Assembly: GCA_963763085.1 (NCBI GenBank)
Contig: CAVXNB010000001.1
Coordinates: 620,001 to 684,000 of the forward strand
Length of the DNA stretch: 64,000 bases
DNA from: CAVXNB01 sp963763085
GTDB lineage: Bacteria > Actinomycetota > Acidimicrobiia > Acidimicrobiales > Bog-793
Reading direction: 5' to 3'
Within the stretch, counting starts at the first letter, position 1. Each line of letters opens with the position of its first letter. Position numbers and translations under genes: made by a program. This document shows, piece by piece, positions 49,268-58,153 of this stretch. Below the pieces are notes generated by a model. The model was not told where the DNA came from. It saw nothing but the letters and a program-made list of their open reading frames with translations, and did not search any database.

Positions 49268-50608
49268 TCACCGGGCCGACATCGTGATGAAGTCGCGCGC
49301 CCACCACGTCTCGAAATAACGAGTTGGCGGCCCCGCCATGTCACCGAGCGGCAACAGATCCGTGCCGTTCGCAGCCGATGCGGGGCCATGGGACGTCGGG
49401 GGCTTGAAGGTGGCGAAGTTCACCCAGTCGGAGTTGATATCAAGCTCCATCGCTCGCACCGCTCCGGCGCGCACGAGCAGGTTGGCGAGGTCGGTGATAT
49501 TGAGGCCGGGCCCGCCCACATACACGAGAGCACCGTCTCGGGTCACACCGATCCCCGAGCGTGACACGTAGACCTGGTTCCCGAGGGTGTTGCCCCACTT
49601 GGTCGTGTCGTTCGCGTTCAGACCAGCCACCGGACGCCCGTTGTCGACGAGGAGGTTGAGGTTCTGCCGTACTGCGACCACACTCGCGCTCATCTTGACG
49701 TCGGTCCCCCACGCCCCGACGTTGGCGCTCCCGTTCCGGTAGATCACGAACGACGCCGCACCGGGGCGCAGCGGGATGATCGCCTTGCCCTGGGTGTAGT
49801 AGCCGCCGTTGGCATCCTGCATGCGGAATCCGGCGTTGAACGCCGCCACGAGCGAGCGTGCTGCCGCCGGCTGGACCGGTGCGGTGTACTTGTAAGGGCC
49901 GCCACCGGGTATGTAACTCCCCGAGTACAGAGTCGCTGACAACAGCTTGGTGTCCAGCCAGGCGATCCCGTCGACGATGCTTGTGTGCACCGCATCAGGC
50001 CTGAGGAAGGTCTCGTAGATGGCCGGGACGCCTCGCACGAGGCGGCCGGCCGGCCTCCAGATCCCCTCCCCCGCCACCGCGGGGTGGGCGAACGGGGCGA
50101 GACGGGCCGGGGTTGGCAGGTAGGTGGCGGACCCGTGCGCCAGCGGCAGCACCTGCGCTCCGGTGGCGCCAACCCGCGAGGGTAAGTCGGCGGCCTTGGG
50201 GCTTCCGCCGACCGGAGGCGGGTGGTGGGAGTACCACCAGTTCTCGACCGAGTTCACGACCGAGCCGGCGCCGTTGTCGCGTAGCCACTCCGCAAAGCGC
50301 GCAGAGACCGAGAGTCCGAGAGCCGGATTCGTGAGCGCATTGCCGAGGGACAACCACACCGGCGTCAAGAGCGCGGCTGCGACGAGCATGCCAGCAGCCA
50401 TCGGGTGGCGGCCGGCCCAGGTCCTCCGGGTTCGACGCCGTAGCCGGCGGCGCGCCCGCCGCGAGCTGCCCTTGGCACGGTCGGTTGCCGCCGACCGGCG
50501 GCGTGGGGGTTCGGCGCGATGAGTTCTCCGGTGAGAGGCCGTCCGCTCCCCCTGGAGATGGACGAGCTGGTCGACCTCGAGGTCACCGGCATACGAGCGA
50601 GTCCTCAT
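49268..50608 (-). CDS. NAGPA (phosphodiester glycosidase-like) domain protein, membrane-anchored
   Basis: About 446 residues. A basic N-terminus of ~75 residues precedes one membrane helix (AAGMLVAAALLTPVWLSLGN); the rest is outside. The NAGPA/DUF2233 domain shows LVAAFNAGFRM, GGYYTQGKAIIPLRPGAASF, VVAVRQNLNLLVDNGRPVAG and RSGIGVTRDGALVYVGGP, and ends FETWWARDFITMSAR. The family hydrolyses phosphodiester-linked sugars in some members; most bacterial ones are uncharacterised. A close paralogue lies directly upstream. ATG 50608 is preferred; the frame is open to 50692. Confidence 0.82.
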   Translation of the reverse strand: MRTRSYAGDLEVDQLVHLQGERTASHRRTHRAEPPRRRSAATDRAKGSSRRARRRLRRRTRRTWAGRHPMAAGMLVAAALLTPVWLSLGNALTNPALGLSVSARFAEWLRDNGAGSVVNSVENWWYSHHPPPVGGSPKAADLPSRVGATGAQVLPLAHGSATYLPTPARLAPFAHPAVAGEGIWRPAGRLVRGVPAIYETFLRPDAVHTSIVDGIAWLDTKLLSATLYSGSYIPGGGPYKYTAPVQPAAARSLVAAFNAGFRMQDANGGYYTQGKAIIPLRPGAASFVIYRNGSANVGAWGTDVKMSASVVAVRQNLNLLVDNGRPVAGLNANDTTKWGNTLGNQVYVSRSGIGVTRDGALVYVGGPGLNITDLANLLVRAGAVRAMELDINSDWVNFATFKPPTSHGPASAANGTDLLPLGDMAGPPTRYFETWWARDFITMSAR

Positions 50609-50663
50609 GGTCTTGCCGTCCACGCAGCCAGTGCTCGGTGCCTCCCCGGGCCTCGCCGCGCCG

Positions 50664-51743
50664 TCATCGGGCTGACATCGTGACAAAGTCACGAGCCCAC
50701 CAGGACTCGAAGAACGTATAGGGACCCTGCACCATGCCCCCCAGGAGTGAGGTGCCGTTGCTGGGCGCCGCCAGCCGCTGCGGGGCCGGAGGGTTGTAGG
50801 TCGCCAAGACGGTCCAGTCCGGGTTCATGTCGAGGGTCATGGCGCGGACGCAGCCCGCTCGGACGAGCAGGGCGGCGAGCTGAGTTATCTCAAGGAAGGG
50901 ACCGGCGACGTAAACGAGCGCCCCCCGCGCCGTGACGCCCAGCCCCGAGCGCCACACCGCTGGGACTCCTCCGAGCGTGGATCCCCAGAGGTAGGTGTCG
51001 CCCGGATTGAGCCCGGCCACCGGCCTACCCCGGTTGACGAGCAGTGTGAGGTTCTGCCGGACTGCAATGACGTTCGGCGTCATCTTCAGGCCCCGCCCCC
51101 AGCGGCCGACCGTGGCATCCCCGTCGCGGTAGATCACGAGCGAAGCCCCACCAGTCCGGAGCGGGTAGACGAGCCGCCTCTCGGCGTAATAGCCGCCCTC
51201 CGAGGCGGGAAACTTGAAGCCCCCGTTGAAGGCTGCGACGAGGGTTCGAGCAGCCGTGGCGGAGATCGGAGCCGTGAGCTTCCACGGGCCCGGACCCGGG
51301 CTCAAGCTGCCGGAGTACAACTGTGCCCGCAGCAGCCGCGGGTCCATCCAGGCGATGCCCGCTTCGTAACTCGATCCCCGCGGCCTGAGGGTGGTCTCGT
51401 AGACAGCCACCTGTCCCCTCACACGCCGGCCAGCTGCGTGCCATCGGCCCTCTCCTGGGAGCGACGGGGAGATGAAGGGAACCAGCCGTGCCGGCGCCGG
51501 CAGCGGAACAAGCCCGGCGCGGGGGTCATGGAGATGACGAACGCGCACGATCCTCACGCTTTTGGGGGACCCGCCGATCGCGGGGCGCGAGGTGCCCCCG
51601 ATCGCAGCCGGCACGCGGTGCCCGGTTCCGCCCGGCCTGTGGGACGTGGCAGCCGTCGTCCCGCACGCGCCTGCGAGGATGGCGGCGACGATCAGGGCGC
51701 CCTGCGGTGCGACCCGAAGATGGCCGTGACGCCGGGGGATCAT
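50664..51743 (-). CDS. NAGPA-domain lipoprotein, paralogue of the next gene
   Basis: 359 residues. The signal ends in the lipobox LAGAC at about residue 26, so it should be a lipoprotein. The NAGPA domain has AFNGGFKF, GGYYAERRLVYPLRTGGASL, VIAVRQNLTLLVNRGRPVAG and SGLGVTARGALVYVAGP, and ends FESWWARDFVTMSAR, nearly the same as the paralogue. The ATG overlaps the FMN-binding gene stop (ATGA). Tandem duplication with different membrane anchoring (lipid here, helix in the partner) is notable. Substrate unknown. Confidence 0.83.
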   Translation of the reverse strand: MIPRRHGHLRVAPQGALIVAAILAGACGTTAATSHRPGGTGHRVPAAIGGTSRPAIGGSPKSVRIVRVRHLHDPRAGLVPLPAPARLVPFISPSLPGEGRWHAAGRRVRGQVAVYETTLRPRGSSYEAGIAWMDPRLLRAQLYSGSLSPGPGPWKLTAPISATAARTLVAAFNGGFKFPASEGGYYAERRLVYPLRTGGASLVIYRDGDATVGRWGRGLKMTPNVIAVRQNLTLLVNRGRPVAGLNPGDTYLWGSTLGGVPAVWRSGLGVTARGALVYVAGPFLEITQLAALLVRAGCVRAMTLDMNPDWTVLATYNPPAPQRLAAPSNGTSLLGGMVQGPYTFFESWWARDFVTMSAR

Positions 51744-52276
51744 TTCGCTCCGAGGCGGTCCAGCGCGGACTGGACCGAGGAGGCGTAGGCCTCGCTCGTG
51801 TAGGTGGCGCCCGAGATCCCGTTGATGTGGGCGCTCTGAGCCGAGAGAACCTCGTTCCTGAGCACCGGGATGACCTGCTGAGCGAGCGACTGGGAGTACT
51901 GCTCGGCGGTTTGAAGGGTCGCGACCGAGACATCGGTGATGCGACCGCCACGAACGGTGATCTTGACGGCAAGCTCTCCGTAGCCGTATTGCTCGGTGGC
52001 GCCGGTTGATCGCTCGGTGTTGCCGACTGGCGTCGTCGTGGTCGGGTTGGGTGGCACGGTGGAACCGGAAGGTGGTCCCGTCGTCGTCGTGGAGGTGGTG
52101 GACGGGGCCACTGGCGGGCCTGAGCCGATCTGGATCGGGGCCGGGGCGCCGGCGTGCAGCGCGAGGACGCCCGCGAACCCGGCGGCGCCGGCGGCGACGA
52201 CCGCGGGCCCCCGCCTCATCCTGCGGGCCGCCTTCGGGGCCACCTGGCCTCGCGGGGAGCTTCCTCGCTGGCTCAT
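51740..52276 (-). CDS. Exported FMN-binding domain protein
   Basis: 178 residues: a basic N-terminus, one hydrophobic helix (~23-43), a Thr/Pro linker (TTSTTTTGPP) and an FMN-binding domain ending NGISGATYTSEAYASSVQSA. SGAT at residues 155-158 is the site where ApbE-type transferases attach FMN to Thr; the Asp usual three residues before Ser is Asn here. No apbE gene is in the window. Start and stop overlap both neighbours by 4 bases. Likely carries electrons from the reductase outside the membrane. Confidence 0.85.
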   Translation of the reverse strand: MSQRGSSPRGQVAPKAARRMRRGPAVVAAGAAGFAGVLALHAGAPAPIQIGSGPPVAPSTTSTTTTGPPSGSTVPPNPTTTTPVGNTERSTGATEQYGYGELAVKITVRGGRITDVSVATLQTAEQYSQSLAQQVIPVLRNEVLSAQSAHINGISGATYTSEAYASSVQSALDRLGAK

Positions 52277-53664
52277 AGGGCGTAGACCTCGAAGTGCACA
52301 CAATCGTTCGGGACCCCGGTCCGCAGGACGGCTGCGACGACCTTGTTGACAAATCCCTCAGGTCCAGACACATAGACGTCCCGATAGCGAAGATCGGGCA
52401 CGAGCTCGCAGAGGCGGTCCATCCTCACCTCCAAGCGAGGGCCGACAAGCTCGTGCACCCGGCCCCCCCGGTGACGGACGAGCTCAGTCACTTCGGACGC
52501 TAGGACCAGATCCTCGGGAGTCGAGGCGCGCAGGATCACGACCGGATCGCAGTCTCGAGGAAGGTCCTCGAGCAGCGAACGGACTGCGGTGACACCGATG
52601 CCACCGGCGATGAGGACAACCTTCGACCGACGACGGGCGTGGGTCGTGAAGGCTCCGTAAGGTCCCTCGACCGCAACACGCGTGCCCGGGCGCAGACGTG
52701 CGATGGCTGAGGAGTAGTCACCGATTCCCTTCACGGTGAGACGCAAGAAGGGCGGTCGCGGCCGTGCCGAGAGCGAGAACGGGTGGGCCTGCCACCACAT
52801 CCCCTTCGTGAGGAAGCGCCACTCGAAGAACTGTCCTCCTGCGACGGCAAGGCGATCGAGATGCCTGCCGCGGCAGATGACCGAGACCGTCCCCGGCCCT
52901 TCGGGGCGGACCTCCACCACCTCGAGTCGATGACGAAGAGTTCGGAAGAGGGGCATCCCGAACCGGTAAAGGAGGACGACACCCGCAGTTAAAGCCCAGA
53001 GCACCGACCAGACCAATCTCGTGAGCGGGTGGCCCACGAACGACGGCCCGAGGGCGATCTCATGGGCGAACGCGAGGGCGAGCGCGAGGTACATGAAGAG
53101 GTGGATGGCCCACCACGTCTCCCTCCGGAGACGGCTCCGGATGGCGTGGACCGACACGACTGCGATCGCGACCATGAGCGCCAGAGCGATGGTCGCCGCC
53201 AGCATGTTTGGATAGGAATGGATCAAAGTGCCGATCTCGTGTAGGACTCCCGTTCTCGCGACCTGGGCGAACGCGTACGTGAGCAGCACTGCGTGGGCCA
53301 CGATGAGCGAGATTGGCCACGGGGCAATACGGCGGTGCCAAGCTAGGAGCCCGTCTTGTCCGAGCACGCGCTCGACCACCGGGACGCGGCTCACGAGCAG
53401 CACCATGATCAGCGCAAGGTAGGTCCCCGCCATGCCCGTTAGGTTGCCGAGGAACATCGCAACACCCCCAGGCAACGCGAGCTGTTTCCAGCTCTCGGCA
53501 GTGACGGTGAGCCCGACGCAGACCCCGAAGCCGATACCGGCGAATATCGCGGCGGCGTCGACGACTCGCGGCCGGGGAGCTGGCCCGGGCCGCGAGGTAG
53601 CGGCCGGCCGGCGGGACTTACGGCCCCTAGAGGTGTCGGTGGGATCAAACGTGACCGAAGCCAT
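52273..53664 (-). CDS. Ferric-reductase-like membrane flavocytochrome
   Basis: About 463 residues. Six helices with His pairs (LLAWHRRIAPW, SLIVAHAVLL, VVSVHAIRSR, WWAIHLFMYL) for two b haems, then an FAD domain (FSLSARPRPPFLRLTVKGIG, RVAVEGPYGAF) and an NAD(P) domain (VVLIAGGIGVTAVRSLLEDL, DVYVSGPEGFVNKV). It moves electrons from NAD(P)H through FAD and haem across the membrane. First gene of a five-gene operon; the likely acceptor is the FMN-binding protein encoded next. ATG 53664 is preferred over TTG 53676. Confidence 0.87.
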   Translation of the reverse strand: MASVTFDPTDTSRGRKSRRPAATSRPGPAPRPRVVDAAAIFAGIGFGVCVGLTVTAESWKQLALPGGVAMFLGNLTGMAGTYLALIMVLLVSRVPVVERVLGQDGLLAWHRRIAPWPISLIVAHAVLLTYAFAQVARTGVLHEIGTLIHSYPNMLAATIALALMVAIAVVSVHAIRSRLRRETWWAIHLFMYLALALAFAHEIALGPSFVGHPLTRLVWSVLWALTAGVVLLYRFGMPLFRTLRHRLEVVEVRPEGPGTVSVICRGRHLDRLAVAGGQFFEWRFLTKGMWWQAHPFSLSARPRPPFLRLTVKGIGDYSSAIARLRPGTRVAVEGPYGAFTTHARRRSKVVLIAGGIGVTAVRSLLEDLPRDCDPVVILRASTPEDLVLASEVTELVRHRGGRVHELVGPRLEVRMDRLCELVPDLRYRDVYVSGPEGFVNKVVAAVLRTGVPNDCVHFEVYAL

Positions 53665-53963
53665 TGGCGTTGGCAACTCAGCCGGCTGCCGCGGCGATGG
53701 ACCCGTAGGAGGGCTCGTCCCCGCAAGGCGAGAGGGTGCTTGGGTCGGGAAGACAGGGCGATTCTGGCGGGCAGGCCACCGTTTCTCCTCACAGCTGGTT
53801 CGCCCCAGACGCTATGAACGTGGTTGTCCAAGGCGTTCCCAGTAACCGGTAAAGATTCGGCCAAGGGCACCGGACCGGCCGGTAGCGTCAGTCAGACTTG
53901 AATTCCGTCGTACCAAGAGGGTGGGACGAATCGACAACCCGATCCAGATCGGCGTGGAGAGCT
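53665..53963. promoter_or_regulatory. Divergent region between the redox operon and the OmpR system
   Basis: About 300 bases without a supported gene. Both the ferric-reductase operon and the response-regulator gene start outward from here, so the regulator may act on this region. GTTCCCAGTAACCGGTAAAG at 53835-53854 holds CCAGTAAC/CCGGTAAA, a possible direct-repeat operator, but this is only a guess. Confidence 0.3.
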
Positions 53964-54632
53964 ATGGGAGACCTGCGTGTGCTGGTGGTCGAGGACGACG
54001 ATGCCATCAGCGAGCCTTTGGCTGCAGGCCTTCGTCGGGAAGGTTTTGACGTAAACCTCGTGCGCACGGCTGCGGGGGCGATAGCTGCACCTCCAGCCGA
54101 TCTCGTGCTGCTCGACCTTGGCCTTCCGGACGCCCGCGGCTTCGAAGTCTGCAAGCTCCTCCGCGCTCGTTCATCGATCCCGATCATCATCGTGACTGCA
54201 CGCGACGACGAGACCGACCGGGTCGTGGGTCTCGAGCTCGGTGCAGACGACTACGTCGTCAAGCCCTTCGGATTTCGGGAGCTCGTCGCCCGAATCCGCG
54301 CCGTAAGCCGTCGGAGCGCTTCACCCACGATGGCTCCGGCTCCCCAGCTGCTCGGCGAGCTCGAGATCGACCGGCGCTCACACCGGGTCACCCTCGCCGG
54401 CGAGGAGGTGGCGCTCACCCCGAAGGAGTTCGACCTTCTCGCCCTGCTCGCGCTGGACCCCGGTGCGATGGTCAGCCGACGAGAGATCCTCGCAGAGGTC
54501 TGGGACCCCCATTGGTACGGCACGTCCAAGACCGTGGACGTGCATATCGCCTCGCTACGCAAGAAGCTCGGCGACCCGGCGTGGATCGAGACCATCAAGG
54601 GAGTCGGTTTCCGCTTTGCCGTTCCCCGATGA
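53964..54632 (+). CDS. OmpR/PhoB-family response regulator
   Basis: 222 residues. Receiver with acidic residues EDDD at 10-13, Asp51 in LVLLDLGLPD and Lys in YVVKPFGFRE, then a winged helix: LTPKEFDLLALLALDPG, VSRREILAEVWD, VDVHIASLRKKLG and IKGVGFRFAVP. ATG 53964 follows GGAGAG. Its stop overlaps the kinase start (ATGA). Divergent from the redox operon, which it may control. Confidence 0.92.
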   Translation: MGDLRVLVVEDDDAISEPLAAGLRREGFDVNLVRTAAGAIAAPPADLVLLDLGLPDARGFEVCKLLRARSSIPIIIVTARDDETDRVVGLELGADDYVVKPFGFRELVARIRAVSRRSASPTMAPAPQLLGELEIDRRSHRVTLAGEEVALTPKEFDLLALLALDPGAMVSRREILAEVWDPHWYGTSKTVDVHIASLRKKLGDPAWIETIKGVGFRFAVPR

Positions 54633-56101
54633 GGCGCCGCCTCCTCGCGGGATTCCTTCTCTTCGCCCTCGCACTTGTCGTCGTCACCGAAGTCCCGCTC
54701 GGCCTCAGCCTTGCCCGAAACGAGCGGGTCAGCTCGATCTCCGAGCTGCAGCGCGACGCCTCGTCTCTGGCCGTGGTCGTTGCCGCCGGCCTTCGTCCGG
54801 GCAACGGATCCAGCCTTCAGCTCGCGATCCGCCGGTTCGCCCGAGCCGACAGTGCCGTGGTCGCAGTGGTCTCGGCGGGCCACGTCGACGCTGCGGCAGG
54901 AAGCGGTGCCCTTGAGGAGCTGCGCGACGGCCGTACGAAGGCGATCATCAAGGCGGCGGTCGCAGGCCAGACCTCGGGCGAGGAGGGCTCGCGGGATCCA
55001 GACGACGACTTCTTGTACGTGGCGCTGCCGGTCGCCCATTCCGTGGCGGGCACCAGCGTCTCATCCTCGACGAAAGCGGGCGATGTCGTGCTCCTCGTGG
55101 CGGAGTCCACGGCGCAACTGCACGCTCGCATCCGGAGCCACTGGATTAATCTGGCCCTCTTCGGAGCGGGCATGCTCGTGGTGGCCACGGCCGCCGGGAC
55201 ACTTGTCGCCCGGTCTCTCACCCGTCCCCTCGAGGGGATCGAGGCCGCCGTAGCGGCTGTGGGCGCAGGCCGTCTGTCTGAGCGGGCACCCGTCGGGCGC
55301 GGGCCGGCTGAGCTCAAGGCGCTCGGCGAGACTGTTAACGAGATGGCAGACCGCCTGGAGGAGCTCGTCCACACTCAGCGGGCGTTCCTCGCCGACGCCT
55401 CCCATCAGCTCCGCACTCCCCTCACAGCGCTCCGACTCCGCCTCGAGAACCTCGATGAGACGCTCGCCGTGGACCAGCGAGCCGATCTTGCCCCGGCCCT
55501 CGCCGAGGCCGACCGCCTCTCGAGGATCGTTGATGGCCTGCTCACCCTCGCTCGAACCGAAGGTACGCGACCAAACAGGGAACCGATCGACGTCGATGCT
55601 GTGTTGCACGACCGGGTGGAGGCATGGGGCGCCCTCGCCGAAGAGCGTGGGGTCGGCCTCGCGCTCGTGGCGCGACCCTCCGCTTCTGCACAACGCTCAA
55701 CTCTTAGAGCGTTTGCCTGCCCGGGTCACGTCGAACAGATCATCGACAACCTGCTTGCGAACGCGCTTGAAGCGACACCTGCTGGCGGGACAGTGTCGCT
55801 CAGCGCGGTCCGCGTCGGCGACCGTGTCGAGATCCACGTGGTCGACAACGGGCCGGGCATGACGATCCCCGATCTGGCGAGGGCCTTTGACCGGTTCTGG
55901 AGGCGAGAAGGCGCTCCGCACGGTGGGAGCGGCCTCGGGCTGGCCATCGTCGCCCAACTCGCCCGGATGTCGGGTGGTACGGCGGAGCTCGGCGCCGTCC
56001 CGGGCGGGGGGATCGACGCGGTGGTCCGACTCGAGGCCGCCTACCGCGGCGCGGGCGAGTCCGCCGGCGACCGTGGCTCTTCGCTCCGCCGGGTGAGGTG
56101 A
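54629..56101 (+). CDS. Sensor histidine kinase, HAMP/HisKA type
   Basis: 490 residues. Helix 1 (~8-28), a periplasmic-side sensor region (~30-168), helix 2 (~172-195), HAMP (RSLTRPLEGIEAAVAAVGAG), the H box FLADASHQLRTPLTALRLRL with His259, N box IIDNLLANALEATPAGG, G1 VVDNGPGM and G2 GGSGLGLAIVAQLARMSGG. The complete pair with the preceding regulator is an OmpR-type system. Signal unknown. The end is followed by a short GAGGTGAGGTGA repeat at ~56090-56125. Confidence 0.92.
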   Translation: MRRRLLAGFLLFALALVVVTEVPLGLSLARNERVSSISELQRDASSLAVVVAAGLRPGNGSSLQLAIRRFARADSAVVAVVSAGHVDAAAGSGALEELRDGRTKAIIKAAVAGQTSGEEGSRDPDDDFLYVALPVAHSVAGTSVSSSTKAGDVVLLVAESTAQLHARIRSHWINLALFGAGMLVVATAAGTLVARSLTRPLEGIEAAVAAVGAGRLSERAPVGRGPAELKALGETVNEMADRLEELVHTQRAFLADASHQLRTPLTALRLRLENLDETLAVDQRADLAPALAEADRLSRIVDGLLTLARTEGTRPNREPIDVDAVLHDRVEAWGALAEERGVGLALVARPSASAQRSTLRAFACPGHVEQIIDNLLANALEATPAGGTVSLSAVRVGDRVEIHVVDNGPGMTIPDLARAFDRFWRREGAPHGGSGLGLAIVAQLARMSGGTAELGAVPGGGIDAVVRLEAAYRGAGESAGDRGSSLRRVR

Positions 56102-56126
56102 GATGACGTGAGGTGAGGTGAGGCGC

Positions 56127-57089
56127 TCAGTTGTACCGGCGTGCCTCGGACGGCGCCCGCTCGAGCAGCGGAATCAGGTATGCGAATCCGGCGATCATCG
56201 GCCCGACGAACATGAGAGCCATGCCGAAAAGCCTCATCGAGTGGTACACGGCGAGAACGCCGCCCGCTCCCGCCAACGCCACGCCACCGCCGCCCAACCA
56301 TACGGCCAGGCGAAGCACACGAGTCGATCCTCGAACCCGGACCAGGAGCGTCGCGGCCCCGAGCGTCAGCAGGAGACCCACGATGGCGTGCGCGAGGTAG
56401 ACGTCCAATCCGTGCTTGGGAAGCCAGCCAGTAGGACGACCCGAAGACAGCGAGAAGAGCGCAAGGATCCCAAGCACGAAGTCGATACCCACGAGCACCG
56501 CGAGAGCGATCGCCAGCCTCTCGGCGGATCGCTCAGCGGCCTCCGGGGCAGGTGGCGCCGACTTGCCCTCTGCCTTCGCTGGCCGCTTCAGAGGCGCTCC
56601 GGATTCGATCGGCGTGGCGCACGCTCCTGTCTCCCGCACCGGAGCGACACGGACCAGCAGGTTGTAGGTCAAGAGCGCGATCGCGAGGTGCATCGTCATC
56701 AGCACTGCGACGGCGCCCGGGGGCTCGTGCAAGATGACGAGCAGCCAGACGTCGGGGATCCAAAGACCGAGCGTCACGAGAACCGCGAGCCGGAGGAAGA
56801 GCCATCGGGGAGACGAGCTGATGCGGGCCACGACGGGCCATGCTGAGCAAGCAACCAGCACCCCGATAGTTGTGAGGGTCGCGTAGTCGGAGAAGCGAAA
56901 ATGGCCGTATCCCCTCGTCGAGGGGAACACGCGTATCCCGATGAACACCAGGAGAGCATCCGCGGCGATCGACCCGGCGAGCGAGAGGCTCGTGGCGACG
57001 ACGAGGGCGACCGGCGATGGCGGCCGATGGCGGGGCGCCCAGTCGACACGGGCGATCTTGAGTAGCGCTTCGACGCGGCTGTTCGTCAA
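56127..57089 (-). CDS. Membrane protein with duplicated four-helix modules
   Basis: 320 residues. The N-terminal half has four helices (VALVVATSLSLAGSIAADAL, LTTIGVLVACSAWPVVARIS, LFLRLAVLVTLGLWIPDVWL, VAVLMTMHLAIALLTYNLLV) and closely resembles the N-terminal half of the next upstream gene. After an Ala/Pro linker, four more helices follow. The TTG start at 57089 overlaps the upstream stop (TTGA), so the two are coupled. The helical module resembles DUF6069-type proteins. Function unknown. Confidence 0.75.
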   Translation of the reverse strand: MTNSRVEALLKIARVDWAPRHRPPSPVALVVATSLSLAGSIAADALLVFIGIRVFPSTRGYGHFRFSDYATLTTIGVLVACSAWPVVARISSSPRWLFLRLAVLVTLGLWIPDVWLLVILHEPPGAVAVLMTMHLAIALLTYNLLVRVAPVRETGACATPIESGAPLKRPAKAEGKSAPPAPEAAERSAERLAIALAVLVGIDFVLGILALFSLSSGRPTGWLPKHGLDVYLAHAIVGLLLTLGAATLLVRVRGSTRVLRLAVWLGGGGVALAGAGGVLAVYHSMRLFGMALMFVGPMIAGFAYLIPLLERAPSEARRYN

Positions 57090-58045
57090 GCCCTCAGGTG
57101 GTCGTTCGCGAAGTCGATAGTGACGCCACCTGCGGTCGTCTTGAGAATGAAATTCAGGTAGCCGATGACGCTGATGCTGATATTCGTGGGTACGCCGGCG
57201 TACAGCGTCAGCTCCCTGACCAGCCGCCCGTCCGCGGTGAACGTAAGGGGCTTGCCGTTGGGCCCCATGAAGACGATGGGCGCGGCCGTCGGATTCGTCG
57301 AGTCGAGACCCACGAGGGCCGTGAAGCTCCGATATCGCCCCCCGATATGCCACGTCCACGCCCAGGTGCCACTGCACTCGATGTTCGTCGTGAGTTGGAA
57401 ACCTTCGTAATAGCTCTCGCCGCCCATCTGGAGCGTGGCGCCGTCGGGCGCGGTCGCATACCCGTAACAGCCCTGATCACTGCCGATGTCGCCTTGAGTG
57501 GGCGGTCCAAGTGCCTCAAGCGACGTCGTACCACGGTTCGGAACAGGCTTCGGCGCCGAGCCCGTCCGCCCGCTCGGCGCGATGCGGACCAGGGCGTTGT
57601 AGGTCACCAAACCGATGGCTCCGTGCATCGTCATGAGCACGGCGACCGCCTTGAGCGGTTGGCCCCGGTACAGGATGTAGAAGTCGGGTAGCCAGAGCAG
57701 GAGGGTCACGAGGATGGCGAGCCGGAAAAATAGCCAGCGAGGCGCCGAAGAGATCCACGTTACGGCGGGCCACGCGGCGCAGGCGATGAGCACCCCGATG
57801 ACCGTCAGCTTGCCGTAGTCGGACAATCGGAAGTGTGTGTAGTTCTTTGTCGAGGTGAAGATGGTCGTGCCGATCGCGACAAGCGCTGCATCGGCGGCAA
57901 CGGACCCGACCAAAGAAACCACGGTGGCGATCGCCAAGCGCACCCGCGAGGGTTGCCGCACATCGCCGGGGAAGTCGACCTTGACGCGTGCGAGCAGGCG
58001 CTCGATCTCGACGGGGAGACCGTAGGGGCGCGTCGGAACGGACAC
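57086..58045 (-). CDS. Membrane protein with C-terminal NPCBM-like carbohydrate-binding domain
   Basis: 319 residues. Four helices (AIATVVSLVGSVAADAALVA, LTVIGVLIACAAWPAVTWIS, LFFRLAILVTLLLWLPDFYI, VAVLMTMHGAIGLVTYNALV) as in the paralogue, then after residue ~175 an extracytoplasmic beta domain: SYYEGFQLTTNIECSGTWAW, RYRSFTALVGLDSTNPTAAP and LTLYAGVPTNISISVIGYLN. That pattern is like NPCBM domains, which bind glycans. Role could be wall sensing or anchoring; no enzyme motif is seen. ATG 58045. Confidence 0.72.
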   Translation of the reverse strand: MSVPTRPYGLPVEIERLLARVKVDFPGDVRQPSRVRLAIATVVSLVGSVAADAALVAIGTTIFTSTKNYTHFRLSDYGKLTVIGVLIACAAWPAVTWISSAPRWLFFRLAILVTLLLWLPDFYILYRGQPLKAVAVLMTMHGAIGLVTYNALVRIAPSGRTGSAPKPVPNRGTTSLEALGPPTQGDIGSDQGCYGYATAPDGATLQMGGESYYEGFQLTTNIECSGTWAWTWHIGGRYRSFTALVGLDSTNPTAAPIVFMGPNGKPLTFTADGRLVRELTLYAGVPTNISISVIGYLNFILKTTAGGVTIDFANDHLRA

Positions 58046-58153
58046 GCAGGGAGCTTACGAGCCGTTTCCGCCGATATCCCTCCGCCAAAGGGATGATTCC
58101 TAGCCCGTCCCTCCGTCAAAGGTCTACTTCGCCAACCCCGCTTCCGAGTGTGC

